Notes: generated by a model not told the origin, from the sequence alone. Shown: positions 8,466 through 17,086, numbered from the stretch's first letter. The stretch is 24,380 nucleotides of DNA from Phil1 sp964546125 (GCA_964546125.1 CAZJIS010000027.1:1-24380); one strand, 5' to 3'. Made by a program: numbers and translations.

Positions 8466-9593
8466 TCAATCGCAGGCGAACACGGTCGCCGCGCGCTCGG
8501 CCTTGAGCCGCGTGACGGCCTCGGTGAGCATGGGCATCACCTTGAACAGGTCGCCGCAGATGCCGTAATCCGCAATCTCGAAGATCGGCGCCGCGGGGTT
8601 TTTGTTGACGGCGATGATGCACTCGGAATCCTGCATGCCGGCCTTGTGCTGAATCGCGCCGGAAATGCCAAGGGCCACATACACTTTGGGGCGCACGGTC
8701 TTGCCGGTCTGCCCGACCTGATGGTCGGCGGAAAGCCAGCCGTTGTCAATCACCGCGCGCGAGCCGCCCACGACGCCGCCCAAGGCTTCGGCGAGTTCCC
8801 CGGCAAGCTTGACGCCCAGCTCCACATCCTTGCCGATGCCGCGGCCGACGGAAACGATGTATTCCGCGCCCACAAGATCCACGAGCTTCTTGGCGGATTT
8901 TACGATTTCGACAACCTCGCTTGCAACGTCCGCTTCGCAAAGTTCCACCGGCATGCGCTCGATCTCAAGCGCATCGATCTTATCCTCGCAGAAGCTGCCG
9001 CGCTGCATCACGCCCGGGCGCACCGTCGCCATGGCGGGGCGGAAACGCGGGCACACGATGGAGGCCATCAGGTGGCCGCCGAAGGCGGGTCGGGTCATTT
9101 TAAGATTGCGGTCCTCGAGGTCGATCGGCATGTTGGCAACGTCGAGGGTCGAATTCTCTTTGAGAAATTCGAGGTACCTGGGCACATCCACATCGAGGTG
9201 CGTGCAGTCGGCGCAAAGGCCGGTGTGCAGGCGCGCCGCGCAGCGGGGACCCAGGTCGCGCCCGATGGTAGAGGCGCCGATGAGCAGCACCTCGGGCTTG
9301 TAGAGGCGCACCGCGTCGCACACGACCTTGGCGTATGCGTCGGTGGTGTAGTTTTTAAGAAGCGGGTGCTCGCACAAAATCACCTTGTCCGCGCCGTAGC
9401 CCGCAAGCTCGCGGCAGCAGCTTTCGACCTTTTCGCCAAGCAGCAGGCCGCAGAGTTTGCCGCCCAATTCGTCGGCAAGTTTGCGTCCCTCGGAAATAAG
9501 CTCGAAGTCGGTGGGCATGAGCTTGCCCTCGCGCTGCTCGCAAAACACCCAAACGTCCTTGAAGGCGCTAATATCCATGCTGTTATAAGCCAT
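8466..9593 (-). CDS. etfA: Electron transfer flavoprotein alpha subunit
   Basis: A 375-residue EtfA. The N-terminal half is the alpha/beta domain (WVFCEQREGKLMPTDFELI, about residues 15-33). The C-terminal FAD-binding domain has VSVGRGIGKD, then VIDNGWLSADHQVGQTGKTV and VYVALGISGAIQHKAGM, and IIAVNKNPAAPIFEIADYGI. With EtfB it accepts electrons for the acyl-CoA dehydrogenase encoded just upstream, and in clostridia such complexes bifurcate electrons from NADH to crotonyl-CoA and ferredoxin. There is no N-terminal ferredoxin extension. The start has a GGGAGGAG site, 18 bases after the etfB stop. Last gene of the lysine operon. Confidence 0.95.
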   Translation of the reverse strand: MAYNSMDISAFKDVWVFCEQREGKLMPTDFELISEGRKLADELGGKLCGLLLGEKVESCCRELAGYGADKVILCEHPLLKNYTTDAYAKVVCDAVRLYKPEVLLIGASTIGRDLGPRCAARLHTGLCADCTHLDVDVPRYLEFLKENSTLDVANMPIDLEDRNLKMTRPAFGGHLMASIVCPRFRPAMATVRPGVMQRGSFCEDKIDALEIERMPVELCEADVASEVVEIVKSAKKLVDLVGAEYIVSVGRGIGKDVELGVKLAGELAEALGGVVGGSRAVIDNGWLSADHQVGQTGKTVRPKVYVALGISGAIQHKAGMQDSECIIAVNKNPAAPIFEIADYGICGDLFKVMPMLTEAVTRLKAERAATVFACD

Positions 9594-9611
9594 GATCTCT
9601 TCTCCTCCCGA

Positions 9612-10412
9612 TCAGATGATGTTCTTGGCGGCAAGCATGCCGACAAGCTTCTCACAGTCCGCCTTTTCCGCACCCTCAAGCATCATGCCCACACCCTTGG
9701 GGGGCGGCGTGAAGGATTTGAAGATGTTCGTCGGCGAGCCCTTGAGGCCGATGGTGGTCGGATCGATCAGAGGCTCATCCTTGAGCGTTTCGTAATCGAA
9801 CACGCTCACGGGTTTTTCATAGCAGCCGAGGATGCCCGAAACGCTCATGTAACGCGGCGTGTTGAGCTCCTTGATGCAGGTGATCAGGCACGGCGTTTTG
9901 ACTTTGACGGTCATATATCCATCCTCAAGCATGCGCTTGACGGTGAGGGTGTCGCCGGTGAGCTCGAGGTCTGCGCAGTAGGTGACCTGCGGGAGGTTGA
10001 GCTTCTCGGCAATCTGCGGGCCTACCTGCGCGGTGTCGCCGTCGATGGCCTGGCGGCCGCAGAATACGATGTCGTCCTTTTCAAGGCCGATCTTATGGAT
10101 CGCAGCGGCGATGATCTGGCTGGTGGCGTAGGTGTCCGAACCGCCGAACTCGCGGCCGGAGATGAGCACGCCCTCGTCCGCCCCCATGGCGATGAGCTCC
10201 CTGAGCATCTTCATCGCGGGCGCCGGGCCCATCGAAACCACGATGACCTTGCAGCCGGTTTTATCTTTGAGTTTGAGGGCGGCCTCGACGGCATTCATGT
10301 CGTCGGGGTTGGTGATGGTGGGCATCGACGCGCGGTTGAGCGTGCCGTCGGGGTTGACCGCCACCTTGCCGGAGGTGTCCGGAACCTGCTTTACACAAAC
10401 GATGATCTTCAT
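9612..10412 (-). CDS. etfB: Electron transfer flavoprotein beta subunit
   Basis: A 266-residue EtfB starting MKIIVCVKQVPDTSGKVAV. The region IVFCGRQAIDGDTAQVGPQI (about residues 115-135) is the nucleotide-binding segment seen in bifurcating-type clostridial EtfB proteins, and GMGPAPA-type binding is present as VVSMGPAPAMKMLRELIAMG. This supports, but does not prove, a bifurcating complex that oxidises NADH and reduces both crotonyl-CoA and ferredoxin. It lies 10 bases after the dehydrogenase gene and 18 bases before etfA, with an AAGGAGG site in front of its ATG. Confidence 0.95.
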   Translation of the reverse strand: MKIIVCVKQVPDTSGKVAVNPDGTLNRASMPTITNPDDMNAVEAALKLKDKTGCKVIVVSMGPAPAMKMLRELIAMGADEGVLISGREFGGSDTYATSQIIAAAIHKIGLEKDDIVFCGRQAIDGDTAQVGPQIAEKLNLPQVTYCADLELTGDTLTVKRMLEDGYMTVKVKTPCLITCIKELNTPRYMSVSGILGCYEKPVSVFDYETLKDEPLIDPTTIGLKGSPTNIFKSFTPPPKGVGMMLEGAEKADCEKLVGMLAAKNII

Positions 10413-10422
10413 GACAGCCTCC

Positions 10423-11595
10423 TTAATTCACGCCGAGGTTCGCGGAGATGACCATGCGCTGAACCTCGCTCGTGCCCTCATAGATCTCGGTGATCTTCGC
10501 GTCGCGCATCATGCGCTCCACGGGATATTCGCGGATGAACCCATAGCCGCCGAAAAGCTGCACGGCCCTGCGGGTGACGTCGCTGGCGGCTTCGGATGCG
10601 AAGAGCTTCGCGATCGATGCGTCCATCGAATAGCTCTCGCCCTTTTTGCCCTCGGCTTCGGCATCCGTATACGCCTGCTTTTTCACCGCCGCCGCATACA
10701 CGAGGTATTGCGCCGCTTTCATGCGCGTGTGCATATCGGCGATCTGGAACTGCGTGTTCTGGAATTCGCTGATGCGCTTTCCAAACTGTTTGCGCTCTTT
10801 GACGTATTTGATGGTTTCCTCGACCGCGCCCTCGCCGATGCCCAGCGCCTGCGCGCCGATGCCGATGCGGCCGCCGTCGAGCGTTTTCATGGCGATGCCA
10901 AAGCCGCGGCCCTCTTTGCCCAGCAAATTGTCCTTCGGGACGATGCAGTTATCAAAGATCAGCTCGCAGGTGGAGCTGCCGCGGATGCCCATTTTATTTT
11001 CCTGTTTGCCGATGGAGAAGCCGGGGTAATCCCTTTCGACGATGAACGCGCTGATGCCCCGGGTGCCCTTGGATTTATCCGTCATCGCAAAGATGATGTA
11101 GACCTGCGCCTTGCCCGCGTTGGTGATGAAGATCTTGCTGCCGTTGAGGACGTAGTGATCCCCCTCGAGCACGGCCGTCGTCTGCTGGCCGGAAGCATCC
11201 GTGCCGGCGTCGGGTTCGGTCAGGCCGAACGCGCCGATCCACTCGCCCGCGCAGAGCTTGGGCAGATACTTCATTTTCTGCTCCTCGGTGCCGTTCTCAT
11301 AAATGGGCGCGCAGCAAAGCGAGGTGTGCGCCGAAACGATGACGCCCGTCGTGCCGCAGACTTTGCTCAGCTCCTCGACGGCCATCACATACGCGAGCAC
11401 GTCGCCGCCGGCGCCGCCGTACTTGACGGGAAACGGGATGCCCATCATGCCGAAGCGGCCGAGCTTCGCGACGACCTCGTCGGGGAAGCGCTCCTCTTCG
11501 TCCGTCTGCGCGGCGACCGGCTTGACTTCGTTTTCGGCGAAGCATCGGTACATGTCGCGCAGCATCTCATGCTCCCTGGACAGATTGAAATCCAT
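10423..11595 (-). CDS. bcd: Short-chain acyl-CoA dehydrogenase, probably butyryl-CoA dehydrogenase
   Basis: A 390-residue acyl-CoA dehydrogenase starting MDFNLSREHEMLRDMYRCFA (ATG 11593-11595, AGGAGAG site). An upstream in-frame start at 11682 would run into hbd and is rejected. Family marks include AFGLTEPDAGTDASGQQTTA (about residues 128-147), YVLNGSKIFITNAG, the LGQxxxG-type region, QLFGGYGFIREYPVERMMRD, and the catalytic-base segment IYEGTSEVQRM (Glu about 373). The order with etfB and etfA immediately downstream is that of clostridial butyryl-CoA dehydrogenase complexes. Given Kal, Crt and Hbd in the same operon, the substrate is most likely crotonyl-CoA, reduced to butyryl-CoA. Confidence 0.9.
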   Translation of the reverse strand: MDFNLSREHEMLRDMYRCFAENEVKPVAAQTDEEERFPDEVVAKLGRFGMMGIPFPVKYGGAGGDVLAYVMAVEELSKVCGTTGVIVSAHTSLCCAPIYENGTEEQKMKYLPKLCAGEWIGAFGLTEPDAGTDASGQQTTAVLEGDHYVLNGSKIFITNAGKAQVYIIFAMTDKSKGTRGISAFIVERDYPGFSIGKQENKMGIRGSSTCELIFDNCIVPKDNLLGKEGRGFGIAMKTLDGGRIGIGAQALGIGEGAVEETIKYVKERKQFGKRISEFQNTQFQIADMHTRMKAAQYLVYAAAVKKQAYTDAEAEGKKGESYSMDASIAKLFASEAASDVTRRAVQLFGGYGFIREYPVERMMRDAKITEIYEGTSEVQRMVISANLGVN

Positions 11596-11638
11596 GTTGC
11601 ACTCTCCTGAAATCGTTGTATTTTGAAACCCGCGGCGC

Positions 11639-12490
11639 TTATTTCGCGTAGTCGTAAACGCCTTTGCCGGTTTTCCTGCCAAGAGTCCCCGCGCGCACGA
11701 GCTGGCGCAGCTTTGTGTGCGGGCGGTATTTAGGATCTCCCGTTTCGCGGAAGATCGTTTCCATGATGAAGAGCACTACGTCAAGGCCCACAAGATCGCC
11801 AAGTTCAAGCGGCCCCATCGGATGGTTGCAGCCAAGCTTCATCGCGGCGTCGATGTCGGAAGCGCTCGCCACGCCCTCGGCCCAAATGGCAATGCCCTCG
11901 TTGATCATGGGGATGAGGATGCGGTTCACGACGAACCCCGGCGCCTCGTTCACCTCGACCGGCGTTTTGCCGATGGCCTCGGCTTCCGCCTTCACGAGCG
12001 CGAACACCTCCTCGGAGGTGAATGCGCCGCGGATGAGCTCCACGAGTTTCATCACCGACGCGGGGTTGAAGAAATGCATGCCGATCACGCGCGCGGGATT
12101 CGAAACGGCGGCGGCGATCTCGGTGATGGAGAGCGCGCTCGTGTTGGTGGCGAGCACCGTATCCGGCGCGCAGATTGAAGCGAGCTGCGCGAACAGTTCG
12201 CGCTTCACATCCATGCGTTCGACGATGGCCTCCACCACAAGCCCGGCGCCCGCGCAATCCAAAAGCTCCGTTGTGAAGGAAATGTTCGCAAGGAGGCAAT
12301 CCCGCTCCCCGGCGGCGAGCTTGCCGCGGGCCACGCGCTTTTCAAGCGCGCCCTCGAGCCGCGCCTTTGCCGCGAAAACGATCGCGTCATTCACGTCGCG
12401 AACAACGACTTTGCGATTGGCGGCGGCAAAACACTGGGCGATATCAAGCCCCATGGTCCCCGCGCCGATAACAGCCACATGCTCGAACAT
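11639..12490 (-). CDS. hbd: 3-hydroxybutyryl-CoA dehydrogenase
   Basis: A 283-residue enzyme with the NAD-binding fold VAVIGAGTMGLDIAQCFA (GxGxxG at residues 9-14), ATNTSALSITEIAAAV, the catalytic histidine in GMHFFNPASVMKLVE (His 139), and the C-terminal NRILIPMINEGIAIWAEG and GNDP-like CNHPMGPLELGDLVGLD. I chose the ATG at 12490 because the AAAGGAG site is seven bases from it; the ATG at 12496 would overlap the crt stop as ATGA but sits almost on the ribosome binding site. It interconverts acetoacetyl-CoA and 3-hydroxybutyryl-CoA. In this operon it could reduce the acetoacetate branch after CoA activation. Confidence 0.94.
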   Translation of the reverse strand: MFEHVAVIGAGTMGLDIAQCFAAANRKVVVRDVNDAIVFAAKARLEGALEKRVARGKLAAGERDCLLANISFTTELLDCAGAGLVVEAIVERMDVKRELFAQLASICAPDTVLATNTSALSITEIAAAVSNPARVIGMHFFNPASVMKLVELIRGAFTSEEVFALVKAEAEAIGKTPVEVNEAPGFVVNRILIPMINEGIAIWAEGVASASDIDAAMKLGCNHPMGPLELGDLVGLDVVLFIMETIFRETGDPKYRPHTKLRQLVRAGTLGRKTGKGVYDYAK

Positions 12491-12492
12491 AG

Positions 12493-13269
12493 TCATTCTC
12501 CTTTGAATTCGCTCTTGGGCTTTTTCTCGACGAACGCCTGCATGGCCATGCGCTGATCCGCCGTTTCAAAGCAGGAAGCGAACGCCTGCGTCTCATAGTC
12601 TAAATCATTTGTTAAAAATCTGTCAACCCCTAAAGAGATAGAATTTTTGCACGCGCGCACCGCGATGGGCGCGTTGGCCGCGATGGCCTCGGCCAAAGCA
12701 AGCGCGTTTTCCATCAATTGGTCGGCGGGATACACTTCGCTCACAAGGCCCATGCGAAGCGCGGCCTCCGCCGTGACGGGCGCGCCCTTGAGGATGAGCA
12801 TCATCGCGTTGGAGCTGCCGACCGCGCGCGGCAGCCTCTGCGTGCCGCCAAAACCCGGGGTAATGCCGAGCGTCACCTCGGGCTGGCCGAGCTTGGCGTT
12901 CTCGGCGGCAAGCCGGATATCGCAGCAAAGGGCAAGCTCCAATCCGCCGCCGATCGCAAAGCCGTTGATGGCCGCGATCACGGGAATCCGGAGATCGTCG
13001 AGCTTCCCGAAAGCGCGGTGGCCGGCTTGCGCGAACGCGGCGGCTTCGGTTTGGCCGAGGTTCATCATTTCGGAAATGTCCGCGCCCGCGACGAACGCTT
13101 TGCCCGCGCCTGTGACGAGGAGCACGCGAATCTCGGGATCGTTTTCAACTTCCGCGGCAGCTTGTTCGATCTCGGCAAGCACCGCCAGGTTGAGCGCGTT
13201 GTAAGCCTGAGGTCTGTTGAGCGTCATGATGCCGATGCGGCCGCGCTTTTCGAGAAGTACGTTTTGCAT
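12493..13269 (-). CDS. crt: Crotonase / short-chain enoyl-CoA hydratase
   Basis: A 258-residue crotonase-fold protein. AAINGFAIGGGLELALCCD holds the first catalytic Glu (111) and LGQPEVTLGITPGFGGTQRL the second (131), 20 residues apart as in true hydratases. The C-terminus ends FVEKKPKSEFKGE. It hydrates crotonyl-CoA reversibly to 3-hydroxybutyryl-CoA and links Hbd to the acyl-CoA dehydrogenase. Its start overlaps the kamE stop (TAATG). Odd: residues 208-226 are encoded by a strongly AT-rich run (12601-12650, about 28% GC) with TTA, AGA, AAA and TTT codons, unlike the rest of the gene, and this run contains a promoter-like pair. Confidence 0.93.
   Translation of the reverse strand: MQNVLLEKRGRIGIMTLNRPQAYNALNLAVLAEIEQAAAEVENDPEIRVLLVTGAGKAFVAGADISEMMNLGQTEAAAFAQAGHRAFGKLDDLRIPVIAAINGFAIGGGLELALCCDIRLAAENAKLGQPEVTLGITPGFGGTQRLPRAVGSSNAMMLILKGAPVTAEAALRMGLVSEVYPADQLMENALALAEAIAANAPIAVRACKNSISLGVDRFLTNDLDYETQAFASCFETADQRMAMQAFVEKKPKSEFKGE
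12597..12626 (-). promoter_or_regulatory. Possible internal promoter inside crt
   Basis: Within the AT-rich run of crt the minus strand reads TTGACA (12621-12626), an 18-base spacer and TAGACT (12597-12602). A start near 12590 would produce a transcript for hbd, the acyl-CoA dehydrogenase, etfB and etfA with a leader of about 100 bases, free of the lysine riboswitch. The hexamers match consensus at 6 of 6 and 4 of 6 positions, but they also encode protein, so this is a hypothesis. Confidence 0.4.
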
Positions 13270-14060
13270 TAGCTTTGCTCCATTCTTTTATAAATTTCCG
13301 TCACTGCGAAGGAGGCGACGTCGTCGGCATACTTCTGGGGGCCGAAGCCCGCGTCGTAGCCGAGTTCCTTTGCAAGCTCGTGGGTCATGCGCGCGCCGCC
13401 GCAGATGACGACGAAGCGCTCGCGCAAGCCCTCGGCTTCGAGAAGCTCGATAAGCTCGGTCAGGTTCTGGATGTGCACATCCTTTTGCGTGACGGTTTGG
13501 GACACGAGCAGCACGTCCGCGTTGAGTTCGACGGCTTTTTTGACGAATTCCTCGTTGGGAACCTGCGCGCCGAGGTTGTGGGCCTCGATCATCTCGTAGC
13601 GCTCGAGGCCGTAGTGGCCGGCAAAGCCCTTCTGGTTCATGATGGCGTCGATGCCCACCGTGTGCGCGTCGGTTCCCGTCGATGCGCCCACCACAACGAC
13701 CTTGCGGCCGATGTTCGCGCGGATGAATTCGCTCACCTGCTCCATGCTCATCGTTTCGGTCTCAACCGCCTGAACATGGATGCTCTCATAATCCACGCTG
13801 TGCACGCACGAACCGTAGACCACGTAGAAAGTATAGTCCGCGTCGAGGGGGCGCGCGAGGGCAACGGAAGGTTCCGGGAAGCCCATGAGCTTTGCAAGCT
13901 GCCGCGCGGCCTCCTGCCCCTTGTCGTCGTTCTTGACGGGCAGCGTGAAGCTTAATTGCACTTTGCCGTCGTTCATCGTGTCGCCGTAAGGGCGAAGTTT
14001 AGTGAGGTCCAACGTTTTATCAAAATCGCCTTTATGGGTGTTATACAGTCCGCTGCTCAT
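13269..14060 (-). CDS. kamE: Lysine 5,6-aminomutase beta subunit (B12-binding)
   Basis: A 263-residue protein with a Rossmann-like cobalamin domain. The motif D131-A-H133-T-V-G136 is the DxHxxG B12-binding motif, and Lys 144 in MNQKGFAGHYGLERYEM matches the lysine that binds PLP in the characterised clostridial enzyme (His133 and Lys144 in the same numbering). With KamD it moves the terminal amino group of beta-lysine to carbon 5, giving 3,5-diaminohexanoate; adenosylcobalamin and PLP are cofactors. Its ATG overlaps the kamD stop by one base (TGATG), suggesting coupled synthesis of the two subunits. Later segments VLLVSQTVTQKDVHIQNL and FVVICGGARMTHELAKELG complete the B12 domain. Confidence 0.97.
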   Translation of the reverse strand: MSSGLYNTHKGDFDKTLDLTKLRPYGDTMNDGKVQLSFTLPVKNDDKGQEAARQLAKLMGFPEPSVALARPLDADYTFYVVYGSCVHSVDYESIHVQAVETETMSMEQVSEFIRANIGRKVVVVGASTGTDAHTVGIDAIMNQKGFAGHYGLERYEMIEAHNLGAQVPNEEFVKKAVELNADVLLVSQTVTQKDVHIQNLTELIELLEAEGLRERFVVICGGARMTHELAKELGYDAGFGPQKYADDVASFAVTEIYKRMEQS

Positions 14061-15616
14061 CAGAAACGCACCCCCTTCATCAGCTCCACGAACGGATTAA
14101 AATAGTTTTCATCCTTCATCACGACCCCGTCGAGGCCTTTGCCGCCGGTGCGCGCGCGCTTGATGTCGGCAAACGTGCCGCGCTCGAGCGTGCCGAACAG
14201 GCCGATGCTCTCCATTTCGGCCAGCAGCTCCGCCGCCTTTGTGAGCACCTCGTCGGCGCGGGTCTGCATGATGCCGCCCTCTTTATAAACGAGCTCGTCG
14301 CCAAGGTCGTGCATCGTGCGGAAGATATACTGCGCGTTTTCGATGGCCAGCGCGCGGTCGCTCATAAAGGGCGTGTGGATGGCCTCGGTGAGCATGCCCA
14401 ACAGGTGCAGCTTCTGTTTGGTGAGGATGGTGACGATGTTAAACAGCGCATCCTGCACATGCCCGCGGAAAATGTTGCCGGTCATGAACTTCGTGGGCGG
14501 CATGTATTTCAAGGGCGCGTTGGGGAAGATCTCCCGCGCCATCTGCGCCTGCGCAAGCTCGAAGAGGAAGCCGTTCTCCACATCGGGCGAAATTTCAAAC
14601 GCGTGGCCAAGCCCCATCTGCTCCTCGGGCAGCCCCGCGCACAGCGCGAACTGCTCGTTGAGAAACTGCGATGCGAGCACCGTGTGCGCTTCCTCGACAG
14701 CGTCGGCGGTAGTGAGGTAATTGTCCTCGCCCGTGTTGATGATGATGCCCGCATAGGAGTTGATCACGCGCGAGAAAAACTGGTCGACAATCGTGCGCTG
14801 CGGGTTGATGTCGCGGAACAAAATGCCGTAGAGCGCGTCGTTGAGCATCACATCGAGGCGCTCGAGCGCGCCCATGGCGGCGATTTCGGGCATGCAAAGG
14901 CCCGAGCAGTAGTTGCACAGGCGGATGTAGCGGCCTTCCTCCTCGCCCACCTCGTCGAGCGCGGCGCGCATGAGGCGGAAGTTCTCCTGGGTGGCGTAGG
15001 TGCCGCCAAAGCCCTCGGTGGTCGCGCCAAAGGGCACATAGTCGAGCAAAGACTGGCCGGTTGTGCGGATGACTGCGATGATATCCGCCCCCTGCTTTGC
15101 CGCGGCCTTTGCCTGCACAATGTCTTCAAAAATGTTGCCCGTGGCGACGATGATGTAGAGATAGGGGTCGGTCTTATCGCCGAATTCACCAAGGTATTTG
15201 CGGCGGCGGCCCACATTTTCGCGGATGTGCGCGGTCGCGCCGAGCGCCACCGGCATAATGGCGCCGCGGATTTCATCTTCGCAGCGCGCGGGCAGGCGCG
15301 AAAGGTCGATCGTGCCCGCGTCCACGCCCTCGGCAACGCCCTGCGGATCGAGCCCTGTTTCGAGCATGGCGCTGCCGATATACCAGGCGGCGCCCCCCGC
15401 GAGGATGCCTTTTTGCCTGAGATGATCGACCACCACATTGGGCAGCGGCACGTCCATCTCGTTGACGCCGTCGATCCCGAGCAGGCGGCAGACCGCGCGC
15501 TCGACGGTCACGGTCGTGTGCACGTCGATGAAGCGCTGCGTATCCGCGGCAATCGCCGCGGCGCTCGCGCGCGCCCGGTCGACGAGAGCACGGTTAAGGT
15601 TGAGTTTACTTTGCAT
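14060..15616 (-). CDS. kamD: Lysine 5,6-aminomutase alpha subunit
   Basis: A 518-residue protein starting MQSKLNLNRALVDRARA (ATG 15614-15616, GGGAGG site); an upstream start at 15688 lies across the intergenic gap and is rejected. It is recognised as KamD by the N-terminal helix region, the TIM-barrel segment ADIIAVIRTTGQSLLDYVPFG, GGTYATQENFRLMRAALDEV, and INSYAGIIINTGEDNYLTTA. The alpha subunit carries the substrate and PLP/adenosyl contacts, and the beta subunit brings B12. It lies 72 bases after kamA. The reactivating factors KamB and KamC, which separate kamA from kamD in several known lysine-fermenting clostridia, are absent here. Confidence 0.96.
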   Translation of the reverse strand: MQSKLNLNRALVDRARASAAAIAADTQRFIDVHTTVTVERAVCRLLGIDGVNEMDVPLPNVVVDHLRQKGILAGGAAWYIGSAMLETGLDPQGVAEGVDAGTIDLSRLPARCEDEIRGAIMPVALGATAHIRENVGRRRKYLGEFGDKTDPYLYIIVATGNIFEDIVQAKAAAKQGADIIAVIRTTGQSLLDYVPFGATTEGFGGTYATQENFRLMRAALDEVGEEEGRYIRLCNYCSGLCMPEIAAMGALERLDVMLNDALYGILFRDINPQRTIVDQFFSRVINSYAGIIINTGEDNYLTTADAVEEAHTVLASQFLNEQFALCAGLPEEQMGLGHAFEISPDVENGFLFELAQAQMAREIFPNAPLKYMPPTKFMTGNIFRGHVQDALFNIVTILTKQKLHLLGMLTEAIHTPFMSDRALAIENAQYIFRTMHDLGDELVYKEGGIMQTRADEVLTKAAELLAEMESIGLFGTLERGTFADIKRARTGGKGLDGVVMKDENYFNPFVELMKGVRF

Positions 15617-15688
15617 AGCTGTTCCTCCCGTCCTGAAAAGATGCGCAGGGAAACGGCTGGCCGCTTCCCCGCGCATTTCATCGTTCAA

Positions 15689-16966
15689 TTATTCGTTTTC
15701 CTGCTTTTTCCTGTTCGCGTAGCGCTCCTTGCGCAAAAGCTTCGTGGGCTCGAGGTACTTCTGCTCGATACCCTCGGCAAGGCCCGCGACGCCGGTCTTG
15801 GGCTGCACCTTGCGCTTGCCCGTGCATACGTCGCAATGGCATTCGTCGTTATAGCACTCGGGCTCGGTGTAGGTGGTGATAACGCCCTCGAAGTTGCGAA
15901 GGATCACCTTGCGCGGCGTTTGGCTGATGACGTAGTTCGGCATGACGGGGGTCTTGCCGCCGCCGCCCGGCGCATCGACGACGAAGGTGGGCACGCAAAA
16001 GCCGCTCGTGTGGCCGCGCAGCGCCTCGATGATCTCGATGCCCTTGGAAACGGGCGTGCGGAAGTGCGAGAGGCCGAGCGACGGGTCGCACACATAAATG
16101 TAATACGGGCGCACGCGGATGCGCACGAGCTCGTTGACGAGCTTGAGCATGACGTGCACGCAATCGTTCACGCCCGCGAGAAGCACGCTCTGGTTGCCAA
16201 GCGGCACGCCGGCGTCGGCGAGCATCGCGCAGGCTTTGGCGGCTTCTTCGGTGATCTCCCGCGGGGTGTTGAAGTGGGTGTTAAGCCACACCGGATGGTG
16301 CTTTTTGAGCATGTTGCACAGGTTCTCGGTGATCCTCTGCGGCATGACGACCGGCGTGCGGGAACCAAGGCGCACGATCTCCACATGCGGGATCTTGCGG
16401 AGCTCCGTCATGATGTAATCGAGCATCTCGTCGCTGACCATCAAACAGTCGCCGCCGGAGAGCAGCACGTCGCGCACCTCGGGATGGTGGCGCACATAGT
16501 CGATGCAGGTATCGATCTGCGATTTGGGCACGGAGGCGTCATGCTGGCCCGCGAAGCGGCGGCGCGTGCAGTGGCGGCAATACATCGAGCACTGGTCGGT
16601 GATGAGCAGCAGCACGCGGTCGGGGTAGCGGTGCGTGAGGCCCGGGCAGGGGGAGTCGGTGTCCTCGTGCAGGGGGTCCGCATCCTCATAAGGCGCGAAG
16701 ATGATCTCGTTGCCCGTGGGGATCGCCTGTTTGCGGATCGGGTCATACGGATCGTCAAGGTCGATGAGCGAAAGGTAGTAAGGGGTGATGGCCATGCGAA
16801 GCTTGCCGAGCGTCGCCTGGATGCCCTGCTCTTCCTCGGGGGTGAGCGTGATGTATTTTTTGAGATCTTCAAGGGTTTCGATGCGGTTGGCGACCTGCCA
16901 GTGCCAATCGTTCCATTGCGCGTCCGGCACGTTCACAAAAAGGCCGTTCTCTCTGCTTTTTCTCAT
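15689..16966 (-). CDS. kamA: L-lysine 2,3-aminomutase (radical SAM)
   Basis: A 425-residue radical SAM enzyme that converts L-lysine to L-beta-lysine, the first step of the pathway. The [4Fe-4S] cysteines are C126-SMY-C130-RH-C133 (CxxxCxxC). Asp294 in YVCDPSLGLSHFRTPV and Asp331 with Lys338 in VVDAPGGGGKTPVMPNY match, one residue off, the substrate-binding aspartates and PLP lysine of the clostridial enzyme. The C-terminal ECHCDVC cluster is the zinc-binding tail typical of true lysine 2,3-aminomutases rather than EpmB. The long N-terminus and tail agree with the catabolic enzyme. The start has an AAAGGAGAGG site. Confidence 0.97.
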   Translation of the reverse strand: MRKSRENGLFVNVPDAQWNDWHWQVANRIETLEDLKKYITLTPEEEQGIQATLGKLRMAITPYYLSLIDLDDPYDPIRKQAIPTGNEIIFAPYEDADPLHEDTDSPCPGLTHRYPDRVLLLITDQCSMYCRHCTRRRFAGQHDASVPKSQIDTCIDYVRHHPEVRDVLLSGGDCLMVSDEMLDYIMTELRKIPHVEIVRLGSRTPVVMPQRITENLCNMLKKHHPVWLNTHFNTPREITEEAAKACAMLADAGVPLGNQSVLLAGVNDCVHVMLKLVNELVRIRVRPYYIYVCDPSLGLSHFRTPVSKGIEIIEALRGHTSGFCVPTFVVDAPGGGGKTPVMPNYVISQTPRKVILRNFEGVITTYTEPECYNDECHCDVCTGKRKVQPKTGVAGLAEGIEQKYLEPTKLLRKERYANRKKQENE

Positions 16967-17036
16967 GATTCCTCTCCTTTTTTAGAATGGATGCGCGCGG
17001 TTGCGTGCGGCGCGCGCCGCCGCAAAAAGGGCTTCG

Positions 17037-17072
17037 CGCGCACGGGCAGGTCCTCGAACCCGCCCGTGCGCC
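17037..17072 (-). terminator. Hairpin between kdd and kamA, possible attenuator
   Basis: A perfect 10-base stem, GCGCACGGGC (17038-17047) with GCCCGTGCGC (17062-17071), closes a 14-base loop 15 bases beyond the kdd stop. On the minus strand a T-run of five (CCCTTTTTGC) follows after about ten bases, too far for a typical intrinsic terminator. It could lower expression of kamA and later genes relative to kal-kce-kdd, or protect the 3' end of a processed kdd message. Confidence 0.45.
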
Positions 17073-17086
17073 GCTTTGAAAGATTG

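Noticed and set aside
8275..8622. A 115-codon minus-strand frame between etfA and the superoxide reductase
   Set aside because: It runs through the etfA end, the terminator hairpin and the next promoter in the wrong frame.
8379..10451. A 690-codon open frame on the plus strand
   Set aside because: Antisense to etfA and etfB, with no recognisable domain; another GC-rich shadow.
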